DNA of 64,000 bases from Merdimmobilis hominis. Lineage in GTDB: Bacteria > Bacillota > Clostridia > Oscillospirales > Ruminococcaceae. Below, piece by piece: positions 1 through 7,798 of the stretch. The stretch lies in assembly GCF_021109255.1 (NCBI RefSeq), contig NZ_JAJODG010000002.1. One strand, written 5' to 3'. The notes beneath the pieces are model-generated. The model was not told the origin of the DNA. It saw nothing but the letters and a program-made list of their open reading frames with translations, and searched no databases. Positions within the stretch are counted from its first letter, which is position 1; each line of letters starts with the position of its first letter. The position numbers were made by a program, and so were the translations under genes.

Positions 1-671
1 GCGGCAAACCTCCACGCCATCTCCATCACCCTGTGAATCGATTGTTTGCGGCCCATTGCTTTGGAAACTACATAATAAACTCCGTCCTCATTACAGGAGA
101 TGATGGGCTTTAACCCCAGGGCATTGCCCACCAGGGAGGCCACCAGCCCGATCCTCCCGCCCTTTTGCAGGTATTCTAACGTGGCGAGGCAGAAAAACAC
201 CTTGGATTTTTCCAGGGAACCGTCAATGGTGGCTTTCAGGGCCTCCCACTCCATCCCCTGCTCCAGGCACTGGCCTGCTAAAATTGCAGTGAACCCACTG
301 CCTATGGCGATGTTCTTGGTGTCCACCACATGGATATCCAGACCTTCATACTCCTGGGCGATCAGCTGGACCAGGTTATAAGTCCCGCTGAGTCCGCTGG
401 AAAGGGTTACCGCCAGCACCTTTTCATACCCATCCGCCTTGATTTGATCCAGGCAGTCAGTCACCTGTCCGCCGCTGGGCAGGGATGTCTTGGGGATCTC
501 CTGGGGGAGCCTTTGATACACCTCCTCAGAGGAGATTTCCACCCCATCCAGGTATTCCCCTTGTTCATAGAGGATCCGCAGGGGAAGCAGGTACATCCCG
601 TACCGTTTTCTCCACTCCTCTGGCACATCACAGCCGGAATCCACCACTATAGCAATTTTTTGCTGGTTCAT
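1..671 (-). CDS. degV: DegV family fatty-acid-binding protein, 3' end cut by the window
   Basis: DegV/FakB proteins bind a fatty acid and present it to the kinase FakA for incorporation into phospholipid. Translated from 671 downwards it begins MNQQKIAIVVDSGCDVPEEW, and later shows the family's SLPSGGQV and TLSSGLSGTYN stretches, which line the ligand pocket. The stop lies outside the window, so only about 223 residues are seen of the usual 280 or so. A TCACCTCC (GGAGGTGA on the coding strand, 677-684) sits 5 bases before the ATG. It follows the DUF1836 gene by 18 bases and is probably in one operon with it. The family call rests on motifs only; no fakA is in view. Confidence 0.88.
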   Translation of the reverse strand, partial: MNQQKIAIVVDSGCDVPEEWRKRYGMYLLPLRILYEQGEYLDGVEISSEEVYQRLPQEIPKTSLPSGGQVTDCLDQIKADGYEKVLAVTLSSGLSGTYNLVQLIAQEYEGLDIHVVDTKNIAIGSGFTAILAGQCLEQGMEWEALKATIDGSLEKSKVFFCLATLEYLQKGGRIGLVASLVGNALGLKPIISCNEDGVYYVVSKAMGRKQSIHRVMEMAWRFA

Positions 672-689
672 CTCTGTCACCTCCTGGGA

Positions 690-1211
690 TCATTGTCTTA
701 AGGTATACTCCAATTCCAGCATTTTTTCCGCCATCCGTTTGCTGGCAAAGGCCCGCGCCGCCATCCGCAGCGCCAGGACTTCAGTGCCTGCGGGACGCTC
801 GCCCTCCGGTGGTTGGAACAACGCCGACAGTTCCCTCTCCTGCTCTTGACAAAAGAGGTTATAGGCCTGTTTGGGCCCCACCTTCTCCGCCAGCCAGACG
901 ATGCCGTCCCGCACTTCCGGGATGGTGAGCACCTGCTTCAAAATGGTGATGGCCACCAAATAGGCCAGGTGTTCCCGCCCGTATTTTTTCTTATCCGGTT
1001 TGGGGATCAATTTGAGCTTTACATAGTTGTTGATCATCGCCGGGGTGAGGATTTTTTCCCCCTCCGGGAAGACCGGCTCCAGGTAGTGTTCCAGGATGGT
1101 GATTACCTGGTCCATATATAACCCCAGGTTTGGCAGTTCCTCCCAGCGGGGAAGATGTACCTCCCGCAGCGATTCCTGCCATTCCTGCAAATCTTGATCC
1201 ATGCCCTCCAC
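690..1211 (-). CDS. DUF1836 protein, putative MerR-like HTH regulator
   Basis: About 173 residues. The stretch LTPAMINNYVKLKLIPKPDK followed by KKYGREHLAYLVAITILKQVLTI is the DUF1836 signature, a winged-helix-like region related to MerR DNA-binding domains and found in Firmicutes proteins such as B. subtilis YkrK. The function is therefore probably transcriptional, but no target is known. I chose the GTG at 1211 because GGAGG (1219-1223) lies 7 bases upstream; an ATG at 1235 would put that site inside the gene, and an ATG at 1202 would be too far from it. It is the first gene of a two-gene operon with degV and has its own sigma-A promoter at 1247-1275. Confidence 0.75.
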   Translation of the reverse strand: MEGMDQDLQEWQESLREVHLPRWEELPNLGLYMDQVITILEHYLEPVFPEGEKILTPAMINNYVKLKLIPKPDKKKYGREHLAYLVAITILKQVLTIPEVRDGIVWLAEKVGPKQAYNLFCQEQERELSALFQPPEGERPAGTEVLALRMAARAFASKRMAEKMLELEYTLRQ

Positions 1212-1246
1212 AGATTCACCTCCCCATACATCCAACTTTTTCCTCT

Positions 1247-1275
1247 ATTATATCAGAATATCTTAGATTCTTCAA
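1247..1275 (-). promoter_or_regulatory. sigma-A promoter of the DUF1836-degV operon
   Basis: On the minus strand, TTGAAG (1270-1275) and TATAAT (1247-1252) are separated by 17 bases. The -10 box is perfect and lies about 36 bases before the chosen GTG. Confidence 0.7.
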
Positions 1276-1342
1276 TATGGTTCCTAGAACTAGATTATCT
1301 TTTTAAAATGCGATTTGTTGTCGAAAACAGCCACGATTTGAC

Positions 1343-1377
1343 GCAAAAAAGGCCGGGGACTGTCACTGTCCCCGGCC
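1343..1377 (-). terminator. Intrinsic terminator after hpf
   Basis: A perfect 10-bp stem, ggccggggac (1351-1360) with gtccccggcc (1368-1377), and a 7-base loop. On the minus strand it is followed by six T. It lies about 30 bases after the hpf stop. Confidence 0.9.
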
Positions 1378-1409
1378 ACATAAATGCTGCCGTATGCCCA
1401 TCGGGAATT

Positions 1410-1934
1410 TTAATCCCCAAGCGGTTCGATAAGGCCATAGTTGCCGTCTTTGCGTTTGTAGACAACGTTGATTTCCCCATCCTCGCTGTTGCGGAACATA
1501 TAGAATTCGTGCTCCAAAAGGTTCATTTGAAGAATCGCTTCTTCCACTGCCATAGGTTTGACAGGGAACCGTTTGGTTTTGACCAGATGGTATTCCTCCG
1601 GCTCGGTGGGTTCATCGTGATAGATGGGGTCAAAGGCGGAAACCCGCAGCTTCTGCCCCAGTTTATTTTTATTCTTGACAATTTGTTTGACCAGGGCATC
1701 TACCACCAAATCCAGGGAATCCAGCCGGTCACCGGTTGTTTTCTCGGCCCGGAAGAACATCCCTTTGGATTGAACGGTCACCTCAACGGTTTCCCGCTCA
1801 TGTTCGTTTGTGACGGTAACCTGGGCGCTGGCATCCTCATCAAAGAAGCGATCCAATTTGGACAGCTTCTTTTCCACCCGTTCTTTGAAGGAGTCTCGAA
1901 TGATTGTCTTTCTTCCGCTGATGGTAATGTTCAT
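1410..1934 (-). CDS. hpf: Long-form ribosome hibernation promoting factor
   Basis: 174 residues starting MNITISGRKTIIRDSFKERV, the S30AE/HPF domain that binds the decoding centre of the small subunit. The C-terminal half (after about residue 115) has the EPEEYHLVKTKRFPVKPM stretch and the following helix typical of long HPF, which dimerises 70S ribosomes into inactive 100S particles in stationary phase. The ATG at 1934 is preferred over the upstream in-frame ATG at 1991, because the homologous region begins here and AAAGGGG precedes it. A good promoter lies at 2005-2033, giving a leader of about 65 bases, and a strong terminator follows. The gene is transcribed alone. Confidence 0.95.
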   Translation of the reverse strand: MNITISGRKTIIRDSFKERVEKKLSKLDRFFDEDASAQVTVTNEHERETVEVTVQSKGMFFRAEKTTGDRLDSLDLVVDALVKQIVKNKNKLGQKLRVSAFDPIYHDEPTEPEEYHLVKTKRFPVKPMAVEEAILQMNLLEHEFYMFRNSEDGEINVVYKRKDGNYGLIEPLGD

Positions 1935-2004
1935 AGATTCAACCCCTTTACTGGAAAATCTTATCGAAGGGAAATTGTGCAATCCCTCCATAAGTTCTAC
2001 ACAC

Positions 2005-2033
2005 AGTATAACACGAATTATATAAAATTACAA
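2005..2033 (-). promoter_or_regulatory. sigma-A promoter of hpf
   Basis: Minus strand: TTGTAA (2028-2033), 17-base spacer, TATACT (2005-2010). The surrounding AT-rich block contrasts with the GC-rich flanking genes. Confidence 0.75.
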
Positions 2034-2041
2034 GGTAAAAA

Positions 2042-3208
2042 TCACATTTTGGAGAATACAATCTTCCCATCCACCAAAACCAGCTTCGGCTTGGCCGTGA
2101 GGCTCAAGGGGTCGCAGTCGAAAAAGGCCAGGTCGGCATCCTTCCCCACCTGGATAGACCCCACCCGGCTGTCCACCCCGGCTTGGCGGGCGGGCACGAT
2201 GGTCACTGCGGCGAGGGCCTTATCATAATCCATCCCCTCCCGGACAGCGAGGCCGGCGCTGATCCCCAAAAACTGGATGGGCAGCTCCGGGTGGTCGGTG
2301 CAGATGGACACCTCCACCCCGTTTTGAGAGAGGATGGCCGGGTTGGCCAAACTGGCGTGGACCAATTCCGGTTTGCAGCGGGAACCGATCAGCGGCCCGC
2401 AGATGGCGCTGGCCTTCTCTTCCCCCAGGATGTCCGCGGCCAGGTGCCCCTCGGTGCAGTGGACAAGGACCGGGGCCAGGCCAAATTCCTTGGAAAAACG
2501 CAGGGCTGTGAAGATATCGTCAGCCCGGTGGGCGTGGATGTGAGCCTTGATCTCCCCTGCCAGCAGCGGAAGAAGGGCCTCGCACTTGGCGTCAAAATCC
2601 GGTTCGTCGGCGTCCTCATCCTCCTGGGCGGCCTCCAAATCCTCTCCATACCGCTGGGCCTTGTGGAGCTCTTCCCGGATTAAGGCGGCGGTGGCCATCC
2701 GGGTATTGGGGGTTTGGTTCTTGTCGTTGTATACCGTCTTGGGATTCTCCCCCAAAGCAAACTTCATGGCCACCGGCTCCCGGATCACCATGTCGTCCAC
2801 CCGGCGGCCAAAGGTTTTCATAGCGCAGAACTGCCCTGCGATGGGGTTGGCACTCCCCGGGCCGGTGACCACCGTCGTAATACCCTGTTCCAGCGCCTCC
2901 TGGAAACAGCGGTCCATGGGGTTGACGGCGTCAATGGCCCGCAGGTGGGGGGTCACCGGGTCAGTCTCCTCGTTGCCGTCGTCCCCCTCAAACCCCAGGC
3001 CGTCTGCAAACATGCCGATGTGGCAGTGGCCGTCCACAAAGCCGGGGTAGGCAGTGAGGCCGCAAAGGTCCAGCACTTCTTCCCCCTCATCTGGATTGGG
3101 GGCGGGCATAGGGCCGAAAGCGGCGATCTTTTGATCGAGGATGCGGATATATCCATTGTCAATCCGGGGGGATTCCACCGGAACAAGGGCGGCATTGATC
3201 AGTAGCAT
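2042..3208 (-). CDS. Metal-dependent amidohydrolase (imidazolonepropionase-like)
   Basis: 388 residues. The N-terminal beta-sandwich strand MLLINAALVPVESPRIDNG is followed by GFVDGHCHIGM (about residues 57-67), whose HxH pair ligates the first metal. Later VLVHCTEGH and SICTDHPELP supply further expected His/Asp ligands, and the end VGKDADLAFFD is typical of cyclic amidohydrolases. An acidic insertion (EDLEAAQEDEDADEPD) sits near residue 200. Proteins of this subfamily hydrolyse cyclic amides or small peptides, but the substrate cannot be told from sequence. AAGGAG lies in front of the ATG. It stands between the yabR terminator and the hpf promoter, so it appears to be a single-gene unit. Confidence 0.85.
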   Translation of the reverse strand: MLLINAALVPVESPRIDNGYIRILDQKIAAFGPMPAPNPDEGEEVLDLCGLTAYPGFVDGHCHIGMFADGLGFEGDDGNEETDPVTPHLRAIDAVNPMDRCFQEALEQGITTVVTGPGSANPIAGQFCAMKTFGRRVDDMVIREPVAMKFALGENPKTVYNDKNQTPNTRMATAALIREELHKAQRYGEDLEAAQEDEDADEPDFDAKCEALLPLLAGEIKAHIHAHRADDIFTALRFSKEFGLAPVLVHCTEGHLAADILGEEKASAICGPLIGSRCKPELVHASLANPAILSQNGVEVSICTDHPELPIQFLGISAGLAVREGMDYDKALAAVTIVPARQAGVDSRVGSIQVGKDADLAFFDCDPLSLTAKPKLVLVDGKIVFSKM

Positions 3209-3234
3209 GGTAATCTCCTTCCACAGCTGAAATG

Positions 3235-3261
3235 AAAAAAGGAGTGCCGGGTGGGCACTCC
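3235..3261 (-). terminator. Terminator of the yabP-yabQ-divIC-yabR operon
   Basis: ggagtgcc (3241-3248) pairs with ggcactcc (3254-3261). On the minus strand it is followed by TTTTTT. It lies just past the yabR stop. Confidence 0.88.
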
Positions 3262-3271
3262 AGAAAAGAAC

Positions 3272-3706
3272 TTATTTGGATGGGCCTTTGCGGCCGGAAC
3301 CCCGCTGTTTGACATCCATGTACTTCTTCAGATCGGACATTTTATCATCGCTTGTCTGCTTGAATTTTGCCATCATATCTTCAAAAGAAAGATTCTCATT
3401 GGAACGCTTGGGGGCCCACTCAAAACTATCCGACCGGGGGCCGGATCTTCTGGGCGGCGGTGCAGGGCGATCCTGCGCTTTTTTAATGGAGAGGCTGACC
3501 TTGCCATCCTCCGAAATGCTGAGGATTTTCACCTTGACCATTTGGTTCTCCTGGATGAAATCCTTGATCTCTTTGACATAGGTGGCCGCCACCTCGGAGA
3601 TGTGAACCATGCCAGTCTTCCCGCCGGGGAGTTCCACAAACGCCCCGAACTTGGTGATGCCGGTTACTTTGCCCTCCACAATATTTCCTACCGCAAGCTG
3701 CTGCAT
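3272..3706 (-). CDS. yabR: S1-domain RNA-binding protein YabR
   Basis: 144 residues. Residues 1-75 are one S1 RNA-binding fold: VGNIVEGKVTGITKFGAFVE, then GMVHISEV and DGKVSLSIKKAQ. The tail is basic and Pro/Arg/Lys-rich (RPAPPPRRSGPRSD...GSGRKGPSK), likely disordered and nucleic-acid binding. It is the last gene of the yabP-yabQ-divIC-yabR order known from Bacillus. Homologues bind the small ribosomal subunit or RNA; the exact role is uncertain. The ATG is about 11 bases after GGAGGA. Confidence 0.92.
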   Translation of the reverse strand: MQQLAVGNIVEGKVTGITKFGAFVELPGGKTGMVHISEVAATYVKEIKDFIQENQMVKVKILSISEDGKVSLSIKKAQDRPAPPPRRSGPRSDSFEWAPKRSNENLSFEDMMAKFKQTSDDKMSDLKKYMDVKQRGSGRKGPSK

Positions 3707-3757
3707 AGATGGAAAAGTCCTCCTTATATTATTGTCCCGAAACCTTTGCGCCGGGGG

Positions 3758-4048
3758 TTAACCTCCGGAGACATCCACAAGGATTCGCTCATTGGGATAG
3801 GAAAAATCCAACTTATCCCGCGCGACCCGTTCGATATAATCTTCGTTGTTGCCTTCGGCCAGCAGGCGTTCAATTTCCTTGTTGTCAATCTCCTGCTGGG
3901 TGCATTTATCCTCCAGCTCTTTGATTTCCCGTTGTCTCTTCGCAATTTCCACCTGAAGGCCAACCATGGCAAACACCGCATAACAAGTAAACCCAACCAC
4001 CAACAAGCGGAAAAGGGGATTGGCTCGTTTTTTCTGTGCCTTGCTCAC
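3758..4048 (-). CDS. divIC: Septum formation initiator DivIC/FtsB
   Basis: 96 residues: a short basic N-terminus, one membrane segment (about 13-30, LVVGFTCYAVFAMVGL), then a coiled coil (EIAKRQREIKELEDKCTQQE) and the conserved end YIERVARDKLDFSYPNE. This is the bitopic divisome protein that works with DivIB and FtsL. The GTG start overlaps the yabQ stop in a GTGA arrangement, with GGAGGAG upstream, so translation is probably coupled. Besides its division role it is expressed here with the sporulation genes yabP and yabQ, as in Bacillus. Confidence 0.93.
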   Translation of the reverse strand: MSKAQKKRANPLFRLLVVGFTCYAVFAMVGLQVEIAKRQREIKELEDKCTQQEIDNKEIERLLAEGNNEDYIERVARDKLDFSYPNERILVDVSGG

Positions 4049-4572
4049 TGGCTGTCTCCTCCTTTAACAATCCTTGTTTTTCTCCCAGGTATCTTTATAA
4101 GATTATACAATAAAAGCCTCTGTTGTTTCAAGCGCATTTTCCCATTCGTCGAAATTTTTTTGGCCCTTGCCTCCACTTTTTTGCCCGCGCGGCTCAAAAT
4201 CCGGTACAACCGCTTTCCCACAAAGATAAATGGGGCCAGCAGGAGCCGGAGAAGCCGGTAAACAAAGTCGATGACCGTGTGGGCGGCTTTCATCACCACT
4301 TCCCCGATGGTGAAGTAGTAAAGCACCCAGCCAATGACCTCCCCCACCAGCACAAACAGCCGGATCTGCCCGCTGACTGTGGTCATCAAGTAGAAAAAAG
4401 TAGCTCCCGCACAGATGAGCAGATAGGCAAAATCCTGAGCCGCAATCACAGGGGCTGGCTGCGGCAGGGCGATGCGCAGGATTCGGAAGACGTCATACAC
4501 TGCGGCCAAGCCGGCACCCAACAGACAAGATAGCAAAAACGCCATCGTCTGGGAGGAAACACTGATCTCCAT
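4045..4572 (-). CDS. yabQ: Spore cortex biosynthesis protein YabQ
   Basis: 175 residues with three or four predicted membrane helices: SQTMAFLLSCLLGAGLAAVY, then a segment around 45-63, LFVLVGEVIGWVLYYFTIG, and possibly one near 110, followed by a basic cytoplasmic tail. YDVFRILR after the first helix is the characteristic YabQ motif. In B. subtilis it sits in the forespore outer membrane and is needed for cortex formation. It starts 11 bases after yabP and overlaps divIC by 4 bases. Confidence 0.92.
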   Translation of the reverse strand: MEISVSSQTMAFLLSCLLGAGLAAVYDVFRILRIALPQPAPVIAAQDFAYLLICAGATFFYLMTTVSGQIRLFVLVGEVIGWVLYYFTIGEVVMKAAHTVIDFVYRLLRLLLAPFIFVGKRLYRILSRAGKKVEARAKKISTNGKMRLKQQRLLLYNLIKIPGRKTRIVKGGDSQ

Positions 4573-4583
4573 TTTTCCCCTCC

Positions 4584-4865
4584 CTAGCGGAACATGCGGG
4601 CAAATAGGCCGCCCCGGTACGGCTGGTTGTCGTTGTAGGTCATCCCGGTGACCTCCCCTTCCAAGGTGAGTTCCCCAGTGTCCACGTCGATCTTATTGAT
4701 GTGCAGGCCGGAACCGTGAACCACAAGTTCTCCTGTGTCTGTATAGACTATCACAGTTTCCTCATCAAAACTGTCGATATCGGTGACCCCGGTGATGGAA
4801 AGATTCCTGCGGTCTTCCAAAATAATGGTATGCGGCCCTTTTGGCGCCTTTTTATCCTCTGGCAT
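4584..4865 (-). CDS. yabP: Sporulation protein YabP
   Basis: 93 residues. HTIILEDRRNLSITGVTDIDSFDEETV...TDTGELVVHGSGLHINKID matches the small YabP/YqfC fold, a beta-rich sporulation protein of the mother cell. I chose the ATG at 4865 (MPEDKK) because GGGGGG (4873-4878) lies 7 bases before it; the in-frame ATG at 4880 has no site. It is the first gene of the operon. The gene usually found upstream in Bacillus (yabO/hslR) is not here; the next gene is divergent and unrelated. Confidence 0.93.
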   Translation of the reverse strand: MPEDKKAPKGPHTIILEDRRNLSITGVTDIDSFDEETVIVYTDTGELVVHGSGLHINKIDVDTGELTLEGEVTGMTYNDNQPYRGGLFARMFR

Positions 4866-4894
4866 GGTGATTCCCCCCATTTACAAGCTGGTTC

Positions 4895-4923
4895 ATTGTA
4901 TGCGTTTTTTTCCCATCTTATGA
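4895..4923 (-). promoter_or_regulatory. Putative sigma-E promoter of the yabP operon
   Basis: Minus strand: TCATAAG (4917-4923), a 14-base spacer, and CATACAAT (4895-4902). The -10 matches the mother-cell sigma-E consensus (CATACA-T), and the -35 resembles KMATATT. The position, 29 bases before the yabP start, and the genes controlled both fit. No sigma-A promoter is evident here. Confidence 0.65.
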
Positions 4924-5049
4924 GCCATTCCGCCGACAAGATGGCCCTATGCCGGAAGATGATAACCAGAGGTTTCACAAATGACCCCCTCGGATTTTGT
5001 CTATTTCCACATAAATAATTTTTATTGTTGATTAAAATTATCAATTATG

Positions 5050-5078
5050 TTGTATTTTTTGTCTTAAACTCGTATAAT
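5050..5078 (+). promoter_or_regulatory. sigma-A promoter of the surface protein gene
   Basis: TTGTAT (5050-5055), 17-base spacer, TATAAT (5073-5078), in an AT-rich block between the divergent yabP operon and the gene at 5112. Confidence 0.7.
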
Positions 5079-5111
5079 AAAACAAAAATAGACAACAAGG
5101 ATGTGGACATC

Positions 5112-6374
5112 ATGAAAAGAATCTTGACCATGCTTCTCGCATTTGCCCTCTGCTGTACCACCTGCTATGGCATGGAGTTTGTGGACACCTTTTCCTCCTC
5201 GCAAAACACCGATGCCGCATCGTATCAAAATTTGGTGACCCGCTCCGGCGACCCCATGGATGACTTTAACTGGCCTGCCGCCCAGGATCAGACTTTTTGC
5301 AGCTTGCCCTCCGCTAGTACAGTGGGGTCAGTCCTCTATCAAATTCGCGGGGCGCAGACTTTAGAAGTGGCTGTGTACAGCCGCAAAGGCACCTTTTCTA
5401 CCTACAGCGAAGAATTGGATGCCTATACACTGGGCTATTTCGCAGCTGCCAACCCATCCCTAGCCCGCAAAGAAATGCGGCTCAGCCCTTCCACCGGAGG
5501 GGTTTATATCCAGATGGAGGACGGCCTTGCCCGGTTGACCGGTGTCCAAGGTGGAAAGGCGTTCCTCCCCACCGCCGAACGGCCAGAAGACCTCATCCCC
5601 TATGGCCTGCAGGTTTATGCGGGCAAAAGCCAAGGGAACCTGCGGCTGCTCACCCCCACCCGCAAAAAGGACAAGGAAGCCCAGTTCTCTCGCCCAGGTA
5701 CCATCTTGCAGTATTATGACGTGTTTTCTTATACTCTTCCCGCCGATTGTGACTATGTCAAGCTGGTGCTGCGGGATTACACCAGCTTCCCCATGGAAAA
5801 CGGCGCGGTACAGGCAAACAATGTGAAAAATCCCCTTCGGCTGGCAAATGCGGTTTTTACTGGAGAAAGGATCTCGGTGGGGCCGCCAGCGGAGGAACCT
5901 AGCAGCTCCATCCCATCTTCCTCCACCCCTCCTTCCAGCAGCTCAGGGAGCAACAGCACTCCTCATGGCGGCAGTGGCGGCGAAGAGGAAGACCCAGATT
6001 TGGAAAAACCGCCCAAAAAGGACAACGGTTCTTCCAGCGAAAAGGGGAAGGAGATCGCTTCCTCCTCATCCAGTTCCTCTTCCAAGACAGCTGGTGCCAA
6101 GGTGTCTAGCAGTTCCCCGAAAGCCGTTGTAAAGGCCTCTTCCCCTTCCACTAGCTCCTCCCGAAGTTCTTCCAAAACCGGGAGTTCCCCCGCTGCTGCG
6201 CCAGCTGCCACCCAACAGATTATCCTGGAAGAAGAGGCGTCCGCCCCGTCCCGGTCGGGTTTCTACTTGGCGGCGGCTGTCTACCTCTCCGCAGCTGCGG
6301 CGGGGCTCCTCCTCTTCTGGGAGAAAAAATCCCGCTCCACAGGGGAAGAAAAAGATTCGGACAACCCCTCCTGA
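5112..6374 (+). CDS. Secreted, membrane-anchored Ser-rich surface protein of unknown function
   Basis: 420 residues. A signal peptide (MKRILTMLLAFALCCTTCYG) is followed by an ectodomain to about residue 265 that I do not recognise. Residues about 270-385 form a Ser/Pro/Lys-rich linker with several runs of five or more Ser. A single membrane helix (YLAAAVYLSAAAAGLLLFW) and a short basic tail (EKKSRSTG) end the protein, so the N-terminal domain should be outside. The annotated ATG was taken at 5112 because the signal peptide begins there; AAGGA precedes it by 10 bases. A terminator follows directly. The gene has its own promoter and is not part of the sporulation operon. Confidence 0.75.
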   Translation: MKRILTMLLAFALCCTTCYGMEFVDTFSSSQNTDAASYQNLVTRSGDPMDDFNWPAAQDQTFCSLPSASTVGSVLYQIRGAQTLEVAVYSRKGTFSTYSEELDAYTLGYFAAANPSLARKEMRLSPSTGGVYIQMEDGLARLTGVQGGKAFLPTAERPEDLIPYGLQVYAGKSQGNLRLLTPTRKKDKEAQFSRPGTILQYYDVFSYTLPADCDYVKLVLRDYTSFPMENGAVQANNVKNPLRLANAVFTGERISVGPPAEEPSSSIPSSSTPPSSSSGSNSTPHGGSGGEEEDPDLEKPPKKDNGSSSEKGKEIASSSSSSSSKTAGAKVSSSSPKAVVKASSPSTSSSRSSSKTGSSPAAAPAATQQIILEEEASAPSRSGFYLAAAVYLSAAAAGLLLFWEKKSRSTGEEKDSDNPS

Positions 6375-6383
6375 CAAAGAGAA

Positions 6384-6411
6384 AGCCTCCCAAAATAGGG
6401 AGGCTTTTTTG
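6384..6411 (+). terminator. Terminator between convergent genes
   Basis: agcctccc (6384-6391) pairs with gggaggct (6398-6405) around a 6-base loop, followed by six or more T on the plus strand. It probably also slows minus-strand transcription from the aldo/keto reductase gene. Confidence 0.88.
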
Positions 6412-6426
6412 CATGTGAGTGGACAA

Positions 6427-7554
6427 TTACCGGCCGAATACCTCGGCAATTTTGGGCATTAGTTCGCTGCTGGGGATGTGCTGAGGACACACATTCTCAC
6501 AGCGTCTGCACTTGCGGCAATCAATGGCAGAGACTTCCGGGGTAGCGGTGGCATACAGCGTTTTGGCCCTCTCCATAGTGGACTGGCTGGTTGCGTTGTA
6601 GGCTTGGTAAATAGCGGGGATATTTAGGCCAAAGGGGCAGGGCATGCAATAGCTGCACCGGGTGCAGGGCACCAGGATAGAGGAATCGTAGACCTCTTTG
6701 GCATGGGCCAGCATAGCGACCTCTTTTTCGCTGAGCATGCCGACACTGGAGCGGGACGCATAGGTGAGGTTATCCTCCACCTGCTGCATCTCCCCCATAC
6801 CGCTGAGCAGCAAAGAGACCTCAGGCTGGTTCCACAGGTAATCCAGAGCCCATTCCACTGGGGATTTTTTGGGGGAGAGGGCATTTTTCAGCGCATCAGA
6901 AGGTGCGGCCAGGGCCCCGCCAAGCAGCGGCTCCATAATCACTACGCCCAGCCCTTTGCCGGCGGCATAGTGGAGGCCTTCCAGCCCAGCCTGGTAGTCG
7001 GTGTTGATGTAATTGAACTGAATCTGGCAGAAATCCCACTGGTCAAAGCTGTCCACAATGGTTTTAAACAACTCCAAGTCGTCGTGGAAGGAGAACCCCA
7101 TAAACCGGATTTTCCCGGCGTCCCGGGCCTTTTTCATCTTATCCAGCAGGTTGAACTTTTTCACCGTCTCCCATTTCTTTTTGTCCAAGGCGTGCAGGAG
7201 GTAAAAGTCCACATGGTCGGTGTTCAGCTTTTGCAGCTGCTCGTCCAGGATGCGGTCGAAATCCCCTTCCGCCTCAATCAGGACAACAGGGCTCTTGGTG
7301 GCCAAATACACCTTTTCCCGGTAGCCATCGGCCAAGGCTTTTCCCACCAGGGTTTCACTGGTCCGGCCGTGGTAAGGGTAAGCGGTATCCACATAGTTGA
7401 CGCCGCTGTCAATGGCGTGACGGATCAGCCGGATGGCTTCTTTTTCATCAATATTGGCACTCAGAGGGACTCCGTCGGTGGTGGGCAGACGCATGGTGCC
7501 AAATCCCAGGGCGGAAATTTCAACCCCGGTATTTCCAAATTTGCGGTAATTCAT
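6427..7554 (-). CDS. Aldo/keto reductase with C-terminal ferredoxin domain
   Basis: 375 residues. MNYRKFGNTGVEISALGFGT opens the (beta/alpha)8 aldo-keto reductase domain; the Asp and Tyr of the catalytic tetrad are visible in VDTAYPYHG. After about residue 290 two cysteine groups, CTRCSYCMPCPFG and CRKCRRCENVCPQ, form a bacterial ferredoxin module with two likely [4Fe-4S] clusters. Such fusions are common in anaerobes and suggest electron exchange with ferredoxin as well as or instead of NAD(P)H. The substrate is unknown. It has its own promoter at 7656-7684 and is a single-gene unit. Confidence 0.93.
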   Translation of the reverse strand: MNYRKFGNTGVEISALGFGTMRLPTTDGVPLSANIDEKEAIRLIRHAIDSGVNYVDTAYPYHGRTSETLVGKALADGYREKVYLATKSPVVLIEAEGDFDRILDEQLQKLNTDHVDFYLLHALDKKKWETVKKFNLLDKMKKARDAGKIRFMGFSFHDDLELFKTIVDSFDQWDFCQIQFNYINTDYQAGLEGLHYAAGKGLGVVIMEPLLGGALAAPSDALKNALSPKKSPVEWALDYLWNQPEVSLLLSGMGEMQQVEDNLTYASRSSVGMLSEKEVAMLAHAKEVYDSSILVPCTRCSYCMPCPFGLNIPAIYQAYNATSQSTMERAKTLYATATPEVSAIDCRKCRRCENVCPQHIPSSELMPKIAEVFGR

Positions 7555-7655
7555 AAACTGTCACCCTTCTTTCCTGTTTCTACAACTGCTTTCCTGGCCC
7601 CATCCGGCGATGGAAAGGGCTTAGACATATAGATAAAGGACAATATGCCTCCTTT

Positions 7656-7684
7656 ATTTTACTCCTAAACGAAAAGTTTGACAA
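7656..7684 (-). promoter_or_regulatory. sigma-A promoter of the aldo/keto reductase gene
   Basis: Minus strand: TTGTCA (7679-7684), 17-base spacer, TAAAAT (7656-7661). The leader to the ATG is about 95 bases. Confidence 0.7.
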
Positions 7685-7736
7685 GTGTAATTTTCCAGCC
7701 AGTTCCGCCACAGGATTGCCCCTTCCGGAGAAAGAG

Positions 7737-7762
7737 AAAAGCCCCCGCTGTGGCGGAGGGCT
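7737..7762 (-). terminator. Terminator after the M20 amidohydrolase gene
   Basis: On the minus strand AGCCCTCCGC pairs with GCGGGGGCT around CACA, followed by TTTTC. It ends transcription from the gene at 7799-8974. Confidence 0.8.
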
Positions 7763-7798
7763 CTTCCCTGTTGAATCAGAATTGGAAGTAGAATGGGG

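Noticed and set aside
1155..2228. Plus-strand ORF of 357 codons opposite hpf
   Set aside because: Crosses a terminator and the hpf promoter, and has no motifs; hpf is certain.
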